Source: Anisus vortex
Lineage: Eukaryota > Mollusca > Gastropoda > Planorbidae
Assembly: GCA_949126835.1 (NCBI GenBank)
Contig: OX421497.1
Coordinates: 20,553,409-20,617,408, forward strand
Direction of reading: 5' to 3'
DNA length: 64,000 bases
This document shows, piece by piece, positions 11,211 through 24,354 of this stretch; the stretch's first letter is position 1; each line of letters opens with the position of its first letter. The position numbers and the translations under genes were made by a program. Below the pieces are notes generated by a model. It was not told the origin of the DNA. It worked only from the letters and a program-made list of their open reading frames with translations, and did not search any database.

Positions 11211-13040
11211 ATGCCTAGTCGATGCGGTCAATTAGGTTTTAAGTGTATTTTGTTTTCTAGGCGAGAATTGATCTGGCAGTAATTTGTGTTTATTTGTTTG
11301 TTTTTTCAATAGGCCTACCCTCACCCACATAAACTCTTGCTCACTCTAATAAATGAGTACATTCACACACACCAACATAACATACTTCCCATAAATACAC
11401 GTATTGTCCATTAGCAGCCTTCGCCATTGCTTGTCTTTCTCCAGTATTAGACTTTATTACATTACGGTACAAAATAGCATCAACACTAGTCTATATACGT
11501 TTACTAAACGTATTGCAACTTCTCGTGAAACTGTTGTTTGTTCTTTAATGTTCATGCGCATTACCATTGGGTCGCTGCTGTTGATTGGGCCTACTTTTCC
11601 TTACTAGACTTTGTAGAAATATACTATTTTAAAACAATCACAATTTCGACCGGAAGTTTGTTGCGCGTCTGCTTTAGAAGCTGACCTTGAGGCAACTAAG
11701 CTCTGAAGGACAAATCCGCTAAAGATGGCGAGCAAAAGAAAAAAACAAACAAACAAACGTTTTTGTGAAAAGTCAAATGTACGCGTTAAAGATTGCACAA
11801 ACCATTAAATTACTGTGTGTGTTTAAAAACGACTAGAACTGATTAGTTTTAAATATAAGCACGTGATCCGTATAATGAACGATTAGCCTACAGATTGTTA
11901 GTATGTGTGTGCGCGCGTTTCTATAAAAGAAAGTTTTCAATTATTTTGTCTGCTAAACCCCAACACTCGTTAGTAGCAGTATCTTTGTTCCATCAAAACA
12001 AACTGGGAGCGTCAATCGGTTAAGTCCCTTGTCTGGTGTTATTTCCCTTTCAACACACACCCCTTTCCAATTTTTCCTCTCAACCTGATAACACTGGTTT
12101 TAAAAAAAGAAAAAAATAGTTAGACGATATGGGTGGGGAGATGGGGTGGATTTCTTGGCTGTACGAATAAACACCTTTCTTTTTTTGTTGAATCCCGCTA
12201 TATCCATGTGTCTAAATGTGGGCACTGGTTTACTTGGTCGAAGGGTTTCCGGGACTCTATATGGCACTAAACATGAAGCAACAAAAAACAACAACATAAT
12301 ATTGAGTTAAATTCCATCTATTCTTCCGCTGGCCCCGAATAGGGATGGATGGACGCGCCCCCCAAACTCTTCGCCAGCTATCGACCCACGCAGCGGACAT
12401 CCGCTCTCTCTTTCTCTCTCACCCATTCACCCCCCCCCCTTTTTTTTCACTCTCTGTGCATTAGAGGCTTTCACTAGCCCTAGAGAGAGAGAGGGGGGGG
12501 GGGGATACCCTGGCACTGAGCCAATACGATGGATGACCATATCCTCGCCTGTAGGTGAACACTGTTCATATACTCTATATAGAATATTTCTAATCTATAT
12601 AACAACAAACATATACAGACACACACACAGATAATTCAAATAGTTTTAAGGATTTCATCCAGTTTTGTTTGGAGTTTAAGTTTCTTTCAAGTTTCAAGTC
12701 AATAAAAGGTAAGCCGTTGTGTAAAGACTTTACATTATAGATTTAAGTTGAACGTTTAAATAGAGAAATCAGCACTTTTGACAATTTTATTTTTGTGTGT
12801 GTGCTTTCTATCGACGTATGTGTGTCCTAATCCTATCACTCCACACACTCCCCATCTCAGGTTGCTTATTTATTGCTGATATAGTTTTTCATTCACATTA
12901 TTGTGTGTGAGTAAATGTGTAATTTGGGAGTCTGTGTGTAGGTATTGGGGGGGGGGGTGTAAAGGATATGTGTTTATTATGTGATGGTCCTGGCAGTTTG
13001 TCTGTGTGTGGGTGGATTTATTTTATGTCTAGGCCTGTCT
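11211..13040. other. no gene seen; purine/pyrimidine tracts
   Basis: No supported exon. 12,408-12,505 contains CTCTCT, C-, T-, GA- and G-runs in succession. A G-run lies at ~12,946-12,957. Confidence 0.5.
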
Positions 13041-13044
13041 ATGC

Positions 13045-13200
13045 GGGGTTGTATCTATGTAAGGGTAAGTCTATGTAAGGGTAAGTCTATGTGAGGGTAA
13101 GTCTATTTGAGGGTAAGTCTTTGTAAGGGTAAGTCTATGTGAGAGTAAGTCTTTGAATGGGTAAGTCTATGTGAGAGTAAGTCTATGTGAGAGTAGCTCT
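13045..13200. repeat. 16-bp tandem repeat (GGGTAAGTCTATGTGA)
   Basis: About nine to ten degenerate units with AGAG/AAGG variants. Confidence 0.85.
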
Positions 13201-13424
13201 GCTATGTAAGGCAGTACCTACTTGAGGTTAGGTCTTTGAGACTCATGTTTGACCTTTATTTACTCCACGCCGATCTCACGATTTATTTCAATTCACATTC
13301 ATATAATTAAATTTAGAATTACAAAGGCTACACTCCAAACAAAAATGTATTATCATTCACTCGCTGTTACGTCACCTAACATCACGTGACTTTTGTAATT
13401 GATAGATGCCCCCCCAACATCTTT

Positions 13425-14205
13425 CAGTATTTCTATAACATATTTCGGTATTACCTATAACATCTGTCGGTATTCCTATAACATCTTTCGGTATTCCTAT
13501 AACATATTTCGGTTATCCCTATATCATATGTCGGTATTACCTATAACATCTTTCGGTATTACTGCTAACATCTTTCGGTATTCCCTATAACATATGTCGG
13601 TATACCCCATAACATATTTCGGTGTTCCCTATAACATATTTTGGTATTCCCTATAACCTATGCCGGTATTCCCTATAAACTATTTCGGTATTCCCTACAG
13701 CATCTTTCGTTATTCCCTATAACATCTTTCGTTATTCCCTATAACATCTTTCGGTATTCCCTATAACATATTCCGGTATTCCCTATAACATATTTAGGTA
13801 TTCCCTATAACATCTTTCGTTATTCCCTATAACATCTTTCGGTATTCCCTAAAACATCTTTAGTTATTCTCTATAACATATTTCGGTATTCCCTATAACA
13901 TATTCCGGTATTCCCTATAACATATTCCGGTATTCCCTATAACATATTTAGGTATTCCCTATAACATCTTTCGTTATTCTCTATAACATATTTCGGTATT
14001 CCCTATAACATATTTCAGTATTCCCTATAACATATGTCGGTATACCCTATAAAATTTTTTGGTATTCCCTATAACATATTTCGGTATTACCTAGTACCTA
14101 TTTTGGTATTCCCTATAACATATTTCGGTATGCCCTATAACATATTTCGGTATGCCTTATAACATAATTCGGTATTCCCTATAACACATTTTGGTATTCC
14201 CTAAC
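13425..14205. repeat. 22-bp satellite, about 35 units
   Basis: The unit is TATTCCCTATAACATATTTC followed by GG. Recurrent variants are CATCTTTCG, CATATTCCGG and CATATGTCGG. ORFs through it are artefacts. Confidence 0.95.
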
Positions 14206-14214
14206 ATTGAATTC

Positions 14215-14575
14215 ATGTTCAAAGTATTTGTCCACGTCATGTCCTAATATGGCATCCTAGTTGTCATTTTCTGATAACCCGTCCGTGTAGACTGTCTTAA
14301 TATTCCAACCTTCTATCTATCCTTATATCCCATCGTGTTTTGCTGTCCTAATATGCTGTCTTCTTGGTAAACTGTCTTCGTTGTGTTTTCTGTCTCAATA
14401 TCTTATTTTGCTTTTTTTTTTCCTAACAAGCTGACCTGTTTTCTGCCCCACTAGCATGTCCTTTGTTTTCTATCCTAATATCCTATCCTTGTTTTCTGGC
14501 TTTTGTCCTAGCCTAGTTTTCTCTACTAATATCCTATAGTTCTTGTCTGTTCTAATATACTGTCCTTGTTTTATA
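14215..14575. repeat. degenerate CCTAATAT / TTGTTTTCT repeat
   Basis: Irregularly spaced CCTAATAT...CTTGTTTTCT blocks. Weak periodicity suggests an old tandem array. Confidence 0.5.
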
Positions 14576-15625
14576 TTTTGATATTCATAAAACCATTAAT
14601 TACACATCAGTCTTGAATCAGTCAGTCTTGTTTGCCGTTATGAATCGTTACGTCACTGCAAATCCAATAAATATTCTACGTGTTCTACCGAGTGCACTTT
14701 TGTGAACAATTAATTATTCTCGTGGCCCAAGAGAAAGTAACTGTGTTCAACCGTCCCCATCAGAACGTACGTAATATTAAATGAATGACCCCTATTCGAA
14801 CTCACAAGCAAGAAACTAAATGGTCTGAAAAAAAAGACACTGTGAATGTCTGAACTATTAATGTAGCCATTTAAATTGATTTTATTTCCTTGCTTTTCCA
14901 CATTCTGTTCATTATTTTTATTACCTTGTTTTCTTGTCGATAAGTGGAAATTTAGTTTCGTTTCTTGCGTCATTGATTCGATTTTTAAGATAAAACAAAT
15001 TTAACAACGAAAATTATTTGTTTTTGTACAATAACAAGAGTTGTAAAACGTTCTAGATCTTCGAAAATAAAACATTTGAATTTCTTCTTCAATTGAGTTT
15101 TATTAATGTTACCACAGAAACGGACATTAGGCTACACATAGGACATATACGGTAGATATACAGTTAATATTTTCAAGTAAAATCATCGTCGAATGTCTGC
15201 GGGGGCTGGAGGAAGCAAAGTGTGCACACTTCAATGTCCACGGCACACGCAGTGATTGTGTGCTCAGCACGAAGCCTCTACTTTCGAGGGGTAGTTGCCA
15301 AGTAGACCCATTGCAAGGACGAGCAATCTGGCATTTGTTTAAACTTGGATTAGTTCTCGGGACTTTCGACTCACAGGAAGGAATTTAATTACATAGACAG
15401 AATATAGTTCAAAACTAGAAAGATTATTTATTCATTCTGTCTGAAAATAATTTGTTACTGATGGACGTGTGCACTGGAGTCTCGTTTTCCACCTTAGGTT
15501 TTCTCTCTAGAACATTTAGTTTCTATAAAGCAAATGTATTTTCTGTATTGTGCATTTACTTTCTCTATTGTACATTTAGTTCTATATAGTACATTTTTAC
15601 GTAAATGTTTATCGCTATTTATCAA
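14576..15625. other. no gene or recognised element
   Basis: Mixed sequence. 15,185-15,345 is locally less AT-rich, but no family was recognised on either strand. Confidence 0.45.
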
Positions 15626-15629
15626 TGTG

Positions 15630-16050
15630 CTTTAAATCTATCTTTCTATCCCTCTGTCCGTCTATTTGTGTATTTATCAATCAATCTGTCTGTAAATCTA
15701 TCTTTCTATTAATTTCTTTATCTATCTTACTATATATGTATCCATCCATCCATTTATCTCTCTCATCTATACAAAATATTTATTTGTATCATCTATCTTC
15801 CATTACTATCTATAATCTACCTACCGTCTATCTAACATTATATAAGCATCAGATATACAATACCCAGCTATATTTATTTCCATGTATCCATCTATTTATC
15901 CACCTACATATCTACATGTTTATCTATCTTTCTGTCTGCCTACCTGTCCATCTCTCTATATGAAATATAAATATGTCCGTCTTTCTACTTCATTATTTAT
16001 CAAACATTTATCTAAGATATCTATCTTCCTGTTTGCTTATGGATCTATTT
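15630..16050. repeat. CTAT/CATC-rich simple sequence
   Basis: Degenerate TCTATCTATC-type tetranucleotides. The open frames here encode only low-complexity peptides. Confidence 0.7.
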
Positions 16051-16825
16051 GTCTGCATCTACCTGCACGACTCCTACTGTATGAAATGTCCCAAGTCCGA
16101 GTTTTGTTTCCCTCACATTGAGCCATCAATGCGCCTCCCCATCAACACCCATCACCACTTTGCCTACCTATGACCTATGCCCCCTTGAGCACGTCATATG
16201 CTACTGACACATCTCCCCTTCTAATGTTCATATCTCTACTGGCACGAGCCAAATGCCAATCCGAAGTGTCTATCGATTACTTGTCAAGGAGGGAGCCTAT
16301 TAACTCCTTACGTCCACACATACGTCCACGCGTAGGACCGACCTGTTTCGTCACCCCCCCCCACACACACACTCGTTTTAAATTACCGTTCTCTGTTGTT
16401 TTTTATTTTGACATTTTATAATGAGTCGATCAGTCTCTTAACGCATGTTTCAAACGAATAGGCCTATAGTCTAGTGATAAGGATAGAGTCTTGTGATAAT
16501 ATAGTTTATCGTTGCCTTTAAAACTACTCAAAGATGGATTTTATAAAGCTATTCTCCTGTGTTAATATTGGATTCTCTACGCGTTAGATTTTGTTTCTCT
16601 CATGTTCATGACTTTGTCCTTTTATGGTGCGACCTTTCTCGTGGTAAATAATATCCCTTTCCCCTGAAACCAACCACATGTTACGAATGGCTTTTCCTAT
16701 GTTTTTATTATGACTTTTCTTGCTTGTAAAAATGGCATTTCTTTCGTATATATGTAAATGTGGTTTTATATAGTGCTAAAGATCGAAGAGTTTCCAATGG
16801 TGATACAGTAGTGTGTGTCTACGCT
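16051..16825. other. no gene seen
   Basis: No coding or transposon signal recognised. Confidence 0.4.
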
Positions 16826-16915
16826 CATGTTAAACACTAGTATCCAACATCATTGCCTATCATCTCATGTTAAACACTAGTATCCAACATCATTGTTGTA
16901 TCTAACATCTCATTT
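16826..16915. repeat. tandem duplication, ~40 bp
   Basis: CTCATGTTAAACACTAGTAT then CCAACATCATTG occurs twice in succession. A third decayed partial copy (CTCATTTTAAAC) follows. Confidence 0.8.
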
Positions 16916-17204
16916 TAAACTAAAATACATATTTTCAACGACGGACCTCATTAAAGATGTAGACTGTATATACGAAAGTGTCTAGGAAAAGAAACTTCAC
17001 TCCTGCGTGTCAATGTAGGAAATCCATAATTTATTTCCCTTGAAACTTGAAGTGTGAACAATGGCATGAGCAGCCTTTAAAGAAGTTATGTCATAAAGCA
17101 TGGGTGGGCTATTTATTATAGTGTAGCGAGAATACGGTAAGGTCTACAGCGTACCATATTGAAGTTCTATGTTGGGAACTAGAACGTATATTGTACTGAG
17201 ATAT

Positions 17205-17340
17205 GGAGTTATGTCATCCCTTTGAAAACGGGATAAATAATGCTTAATTGTATGCATATGCAGCATAGGCGTTATGTCTCTGAAGAAACCAATGGTAAGT
17301 GGTTATACTGAATCGTCCCGTTTAAAGCAGCTTAGTGTTA
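17205..17340 (+). repeat. old interspersed repeat, shared with 40.6 kb
   Basis: ATGTCTCTGAAGAAACCAAT then GGTAAGTGG resembles TGTCTCTGAAGAGATCAATG then GAAAGTGG at 40,625-40,655, with weaker similarity before and after. The family is unidentified. Confidence 0.4.
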
Positions 17341-17344
17341 AATC

Positions 17345-17934
17345 ATAGTGTATATCTATGGTTAAATTCTGAAGTCTAGTCTAAGTTTTTATCAATTATT
17401 TTAATTGAGATTAAATTGATGAACTTGACTCAATGATTATCGTGTATGTAAAGTATAAACAGTTAGTTAGATCCATAGAGTTGTCGGTACTAGTGTCGAA
17501 GAATAGAGGTTTCAATAGTTTCCAGTGTCAGAAAGATGCTTAACTACAAGTCCCCATTCTGGTGCATGGCAGCATAATGACACCAGTTAACTGTGTCGGG
17601 GCATTGTTTTGACAGCGCTATCCTATTGCGTGTCTTACTCATAATCAATGTGAAAATGATTTTTTAAAATGTTTTTTTAAATGTCAATATTATTATAAAG
17701 GTATGTAATTCGCAAATTTTAGAAAAATAATAAAAGTAGCTTATTACTTTTGTTATACTTGTATTAACAATTCACAAAGAAACAGAGTAGAAATAATAAA
17801 TACAGTAATACATTCTTACTTAGATATAGACTATAAAAAAAACAAAATGTTGAAATCCTCGGAACTACACAAGGATAAAACACTTTATTATTATGCCACA
17901 TAAAAGAGCAAACGCATATAATTTCTCTTTATTC
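17345..17934. other. no gene seen
   Basis: AT-rich, with no coding signal. Confidence 0.4.
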
Positions 17935-18165
17935 CACAGTGGCATCCGGGCTTGGGAAAAGTTGCCTACACAAAAAAGTAAAAACCACTCAAAAAACACC
18001 AATTAAATTATACAATTAAACAACAAATCAATTAAAAACCAAATCAAATTGCAAGATAAGAAACAGTTGAAATGTGTAGGACGCAAAAATAAATCTCATG
18101 TTTCGAAGGCTCGTGCGTAACATACAAGAAAAGAGTAGATCTATATAACAGAAGAAATGTCTATA
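17935..18165 (-). mobile_element. interspersed repeat family X, diverged copy
   Basis: The reverse complement carries the family's order of blocks: an end with AGAAGAAGTGTCT-like sequence, a middle resembling CATTCCATGCCC (here rearranged around GGCATCCGGGCTTGGG) and a TTTATTCC/GGCATC block. It is best compared with 36,590-36,995. Confidence 0.4.
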
Positions 18166-18551
18166 AACAATAATAGAAAGACACAGACAAGTAGGCTATT
18201 TCATAATCTGTATATTTGTGCACTCGGCAATTGTGTTAACTTAATCTCCACGTGCTTGACTTTAAAAAAAATAACATTTAGTTCATAGATAGAATGACGT
18301 AAGACCTGTCAACTTTTAACAATGTGAGTAAAAAAATATTTTATTGAAAATCGTTGCCCCCACCTCCCTCTCTCCCTGTTACACACATTATTGAATCCCT
18401 TCTACTTTTACTCACCTTGCCTGATATGTCTTTATATCCAAGGTAAATTTTATGATACCTTGGTTTGTAGTAACAGCTGCAAATGCTTTGATTGTTACAA
18501 TAAAGTACACAGTACAGACTGATAGTTCGATTAGTTTAAAGAGATCATACC

Positions 18552-18582
<31 letters not shown>

Positions 18583-19139
18583 TTGTATTTTAAACTGTAG
18601 ACCTATTTTAAGTTGTAATTTCAAATAGGAAATTAAATTTAAAGTTGTTTTTTAACTTGAATTTATAAAAAGGTTTTTTTTTAAATTTAATTTAATTTTT
18701 TCAAAGATAGTGTAGACTATTTAATGAATTATTTTAAATAAGGTTGTACTCTAAATTGTAATTTAAACACCGTTTAAGTATCTTGTTGGACTCTATAGCC
18801 GTATTCTCAAAGCATTCTTCTAAAAAGAGGCAAGGAGGGAGTTGGTCGCTATGTTCAATCATTTGAAAGGCAAAGGTCAGGAACATACATTCTGGAGAAG
18901 AAAAAGAACTAGAATCAAAAGTGACCTCCCTTCACTCAAATATGTAGATAATGGCATTGAGAGACAATAAACATAACATGACTTTGTGTCAATTGAACAA
19001 TTTCTGTTAATATTATGAATATTGTATTCCCCCTTTGATTGACCGATACACCAACAACAGCCTGACTAGTCTCACTGCAAACAGAACTTGACACAGACAC
19101 ACAATGTTTTGTCAGACTGTCAAGAGGATGCTTTCACAC
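18166..19139. other. no gene; (TA)n at 18,551-18,580
   Basis: AT-rich sequence with a TA microsatellite and degenerate TTTTAAATT runs. Confidence 0.5.
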
Positions 19140-19560
19140 ATTCATATATGTATAGACACACACTAACTATACATATACAAATGCACAGACACTAATATAC
19201 ACATAAAAATATACACACACTAATATACACATACAAATATACACACACGTTTATACTTACACACATTTGCATACACACATATAGAAAAAAAAAGTTACCT
19301 GTACAAATATGCATACACAAATATACACACACAATTGAACTTACACAAATATACGTAAACAAAGATAGATAATAAATTCGTTAACAAAGATATAATTATA
19401 CATAAATGTACGTAAACAAAGATACATATACACAAATACTAAAGCAAAGATATATACACAAATATACATAAACAAAGATACATACATACATTAAACGCAA
19501 ACAAAAATACACACACAAATACACTAACACAAACCGGCACACACAAATATACATATGCAA
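19140..19560. repeat. ACACAAATATACA-rich simple repeat
   Basis: Irregular units of ACACAAATATAC, CATAAACAAAGATA and (CA)n. Confidence 0.8.
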
Positions 19561-20436
19561 ATTATTTTATTAATTTATTTATTTACAGAATATTTCTTAT
19601 CTACTCAAATGTATCTTCTTCCATCGGTATAAACTAATTCCTAACCCATCTCCATCCCATCCCCACTCAAATCGATATCAGTGGCCAATCAATGAATGCC
19701 AAAAGTTGTGTGTTTTTTTTTCAGAGTGAGTACACCTTAACACATTGGTATCGATCTAATCCCTCCAGTTTAGGTCTGGCTACACTCTTTTATATTGATT
19801 CTTTCTCTGTCTCTCTCTCTCTCTTTCTCTCCTCTTGACATTTCTACAGACACAAGCAGAGCTGTTGGGTGCCTGGAATGCCATTGTCTCCGTATCTATG
19901 CATAAATAAAAAAGACTACGTGAAGTTGTCGTTCATGTGCAACAATTGAGGAAGTCTTTAACGTTGTCAGCACTGGCATACACACTTGACAATAACAGAC
20001 TTTTTTTATATAACAGGTTAAACAAATACCCGGTAAAACAAAGATATTTTTAATGATAAGAAATGCGACTGGACACAAAATGTCCTGCTTGCCGTGGAAC
20101 CAGATATTAGAGATCGCTGTTCCACTTGCCTCATTTATCATATCGGTCTGATTATATCTCTTAAGCGTTTTTTTTTTTTTTTGTTGTTGTTATTGTTGTT
20201 TTTTTATTCTGAAAACGTTGGGGAAAATCCATTCTAGCACTCTCAGTGCCAAAACCTATATAAGGCACACAGAGGTATATTTTTTGGTTGTTGTTGTTTT
20301 GCATAACGATAAAGAAGCTATTTATCATCGACCAGTGTTTAATGTAATTATAGTAAATAAGTTGAAGAATTAAATTCTTCTTTAAACATTCATCGAATGG
20401 CTTGAGTTTTTAGTTCAGAAAGAGCAAGACCCTATG
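19561..20436. other. no gene seen
   Basis: TC-rich tract near 19,805-19,832 and a poly-T near 20,167-20,185. The 81-codon minus-strand ORF here has no recognisable motif. Confidence 0.4.
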
Positions 20437-20444
20437 CCCTATAC

Positions 20445-20796
20445 CAGGGGTCGGGAACCTATGGCTCGCGAGCCAGATGTGGCTCTATTGGTGGCTGCAT
20501 CTGGCTCGCAGACAAATGTTCGATTATAAAAAATATTTTTTTTTTAGACATCTTTGATCTACATATTAATTGCATATCAATATTTCATTCTACAAATGAG
20601 TGAAAGTTTACTGCAGCTCAGCATCAGAAGTGGTAAAGGAGATAAGCTCCGCTGACCTAAAAGACAGAAAAATAGCAACCCAGCAGACATTTACTTGAAT
20701 TTTTAGTTTCAAACATAATGTATGTCTCTCAAAGAATTACTTTTCAAAAAATGTGGTGTCCATGGCTCTCTCGGACAAAAAGGTTCCCGACCCCTG
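20445..20796. mobile_element. hAT MITE of the CAGGGGTCGG family, 352 bp
   Basis: Exact 16-bp TIRs (CAGGGGTCGGGAACCT). TSD CCCTATAC (20,437-20,444) against CTCTATAC (20,797-20,804), 7 of 8 matching. A subterminal palindrome GGCTCGCGAGCC follows the left end, parallel to the 3.3-kb element. No coding capacity. Confidence 0.9.
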
Positions 20797-20896
20797 CTCT
20801 ATACGGATGAAAGAAGAGCAGGGTTACTGGTTTATAAGAATATATAGGCCTATATATTTATGAGAGACATAAATTGGTTGATAAATAGATATATAG

Positions 20897-20899
<3 letters not shown>

Positions 20900-20930
<31 letters not shown>
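20900..20930. repeat. (AT)n microsatellite
   Basis: Uninterrupted AT dinucleotides. Confidence 0.9.
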
Positions 20931-20935
<5 letters not shown>

Positions 20936-21585
20936 TGCACTGATAGATAAATAAATCCATAGATACACAGATAGATAGAAACATGTAATAGATAGCCTTA
21001 CATTACAAAAATTCTCTTTTTTTCAATCCATAATTCATAATTGACCATTCATATTTCAGCTTTCTAATTATTTTTTAAAACTTTGTCTGCTTATATTCTA
21101 TTAATCTATATCACGTGACTTACTTTGTCTCCTTTTTTTTTGGACAACAATAACAACAAACAAAAAACATATTTCGTAGGCACGTTTAGTCCAATAATAG
21201 TCTTAACCCATGTCATTTAGCTTGGTAGTTGCCAGGGGAAATTACTCCAATTATCTCTTGCCTCCCTTTCTCTCGTGACCAACAGTGCGTGAGGCTTCGG
21301 GTATTTCCCTTGAATGCAATAATAAGTTAAGTTGACGCCGTGTCTGGTTTACTGTGGCCTGTATATCTGCTCCCAGTATCTGGTGTTTTGTATCCGTTTT
21401 AACGAACCATGTGTCTTTGTTTACTCGGATTATTTATCTCTGCATCTATTTTCTCTTAACTCTTAACTATGAGTTTAAGGAGGTTGGCCTACTTAAATAA
21501 TAACACGCAAGAAAACATATCAATGGTAGATCTAGTATGCGTCAACGTTTTCTTCTTTTTTTTTATTACTTAACTCACTCACACG
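20931..21585. other. no gene seen
   Basis: AT-rich spacer before the 42-bp array. Confidence 0.4.
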
Positions 21586-21588
21586 GTG

Positions 21589-22222
21589 GCGCACGTAGCA
21601 TCTGACAAGAGTATGGCCACTGGTCAGTTGAGACACATGGCATCTGACAAGAGTATGGCCACTGGTCAGTTGAGACACATGGCATCTAACAAGAGTATGG
21701 CAACTCGTCAGTTGAGACACAGGGCATCTGACAAGAGTATGGCAACTCGTCAGTTGAGACACATGGCATCTGACAAGAGTATGGCAACTCGTCAGTTGAG
21801 ACACATGGCATCTGACAAGATTATGGCAACTCGTCAGTTGAGACACATGGCATCTGACAAGAGTATGGCAACTCGTCTGTTGAAACACATGGCGTATGAC
21901 AAGAGTATGGCAACTCGTCAGTTGAGACACATGGCATCTGACAAGAGTATGGCAACTCGTCAGTTGAGATACATGGCATCTGACAAGAGTATGGCAACTC
22001 GTCAGTTGAGACACATGGCATCTGACAAGAGTATGGCAACTCGTCAGTTGAGACACATGCCATCTGACAAGAGTATGGCAACTCGTCTGTTGAAACACAT
22101 GGCGTATGACAAGAGTATGGCAACTCGTCAGTTGAGACACATGGCATCTGACAAGAGTATGGCAACTCGTCAGTTGAGACACATGCCATCTGACAAGAGT
22201 ATGACCACTCGTCAGTTGACAC
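21589..22222. repeat. 42-bp minisatellite, ~15 units, open on both strands
   Basis: The unit begins CATCTGACAAGAGTATGGCA and ends CAGTTGAGACACATGG. Units are mostly >90% identical, with recurrent variants (CGTATGAC, CTGTTGAAAC). Because 42 is divisible by 3 and the unit has few stops, long periodic ORFs occur: 224 codons on plus (14-residue period RHMASDKSMATRQL) and 300 codons on minus (period LVRCHVSQLTSCHT, 22,434-21,532). No signal peptide, splice site or homology marks either as a gene, so I annotate the array as a repeat. Confidence 0.9.
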
Positions 22223-22260
22223 ACATAACACCTGAAAACAAGTGGACACTCGGTAAATGA

Positions 22261-23392
22261 CACAATTGCGTTACAACGGTTAACCAGACAAGGGAGAGCT
22301 GCAGACAAGTCAACAATTTTAATAAAATGTCGACATCTAACATAATGTATTAATGTTAGTGAGCAATTGTTAACATTGTGTATTATAGTACGTTGACCCC
22401 ATGTGAAAGATCTATAGTTTTTTTCGTATAACACCTTTTAACCCTTCCCGTACTTCTATCTATGCTGCCTTCAGTTCCGCTATATACGCGCCCGGGACTG
22501 TATGGGTTAATTCTACTATTTTTTGTTTATATACAAATATGTCAGGTGACCTCTTTCTCATTTATTTCTGGTGGTATTAAGAAGAATATGGCAGCAACAT
22601 TACTAACAACTACTGTAAACGTAAAATGGTTGTCTTTGCCTAAAACTAGCAAAAAACGCATTATTGAGGGCCAGAAAATAAAAATGCATATTATAGCATT
22701 TCATTTTGTGCTTTAATATCTAACTTAATTTTAAAATGAATTCCGGCGTTTAGGCGTGTTTAAACTCACCATTATACAGAAATGAATCGTTATAGGCGAC
22801 TCTATGTTAAATTTTAAATATATTGTAGGCTACAATTTCTTGTTAGTTTTGAGTTAAATATTATTTGAAAGAGAATCCATAACGTAGTGTTTGTTTGTAA
22901 GTGTAGTCTTTTTGGTGCGCCTTAATCACGTGATTAGTGGTCACGTGCACATGTGTGCCGGTACAGTAGGCTAGTGTCAAAGGTTGAAGCATGCTAAAGG
23001 TCATCACTAATAATTTCCGTCATTAGCCAGCCAGCTTTTGACTCAGCTGGCGGATTGAGTTCCCTTTTTACTCCCTTTCTTTTAAGTTCTGCTGTCTGTC
23101 CGCTTGGATGGATGGTTGGTTGGATGACAGCAAAACTTTGAATCGATTTTCCGACCACTTCACGTGGTCCGATCGAACTGAAATTTGGGCAGCAGACTTG
23201 CACAGACTAACAATACACTCTATCAAATTTTCAGCATCGTAGCATTTGGAATAATTACGAATTCCTTCTACCAAGTTGCGAATCCAGGAATATATTTTAC
23301 GAAAAAACATGGCTGCCTTTGACGGAAGTACATAAACTTTTCGGATATGTTATTTTTTACGAAATAAATACGAATGAAAACGACACAATATA
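22261..23392. other. no gene seen
   Basis: Mixed sequence. 23,040-23,330 is less AT-rich and open on the minus strand (about 80 codons), but no domain is recognisable. Confidence 0.4.
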
Positions 23393-23400
23393 GCCGAAAC

Positions 23401-24133
23401 TAGGAATGTTAAAACCGGTTTATTTTCAAAACCGGTTTTCGGTTCTATAAAACCGGTTTAAAACCGGAATTTGGTTACTCCCCCCCCCCCAGTCAAGAAA
23501 AGCCAAATGTGCATAGTTTTGTAGGTATATTTAAAAAATAGTTCTACCTTAATTATTTTTTGCAGGGCATTCAAGGGGTTGATTTGTGTGAATACAATAT
23601 AATTTTGTACAATTTACCATTAAATTCTTTAGATCTAAAAAAAAATATGGGTTAATTGATTAAAACCGATAATAGTTTTCAATAGTGATAATCTAATTTC
23701 CGATTATCGTTGACCATAATAATATTAAGAAGCGTATGAAGAGGATGACGATGTTAATCCAGGATGCTTCGTATGCTGGTGTGTACGCAAACCAGTGGTA
23801 CTGTCACCGCTCAGGCTTATCTTTTGGGAACATAGCTTACACTGAGCCATCGTTAAAATTTTTTTGTTTCAAAGATGAGCCGAAAAGTAAAAAGATTCAT
23901 GTTAATTGTAACTGTAATTGGTTTGATGTTGTTTTTCTCGCAAACCATAGTTGGTATTTGGAAAAAAAAAGAAACACAATATCTAAGACTAAATAGTGTT
24001 AGCAATGCATTTCATGAATTGTTTTGTGCGAAACCAACATTTTTTATTAAAAATATTTCCATCAGAACAAAAAGAAAAGGGTTGCGATGAACAAACCGAA
24101 ATCCGGTATTCCGGTTTTCGTTTAACATCCCTA
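23401..24133. mobile_element. hAT-like MITE, ACCGG-rich family, copy 2
   Basis: Perfect 8-bp TSD GCCGAAAC at 23,393-23,400 and 24,134-24,141. The ends are TAGGAATGTTAAAACCGG and ...TTTAACATCCCTA. The interior is collinear with 6601-7380. Short ORFs inside differ between the two copies, so they are probably not genes. Confidence 0.88.
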
Positions 24134-24354
24134 GCCGAAACAAAAGCAAGTTTGTTTTTTTAAATGCGCAATCTTTATAATTAGATATGTATTTGCCGAC
24201 ATTACCGATTCGATTTTTTTTAGTTTTGTAGTGAAGTGGAAATGGTAAACTTAGTTTTCAAAGAAATGGAGTATAATAAAAACTTTGTTTTTATGGTTTT
24301 CTTGTTTAGCCTTTCATTCCGTCACGGCGCTCTGTGGTTTGAGGACTGTGAGCT

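Noticed and set aside
22438..22510. TTAACCC...GGGTTAA pair resembling piggyBac ends
   Set aside because: Only 73 bp apart, with poor similarity inside the ends and no second copy in the window.
23736..24090. Transposase ORFs inside the ACCGG-rich MITE
   Set aside because: The frames are not shared with the copy at 6601-7380.
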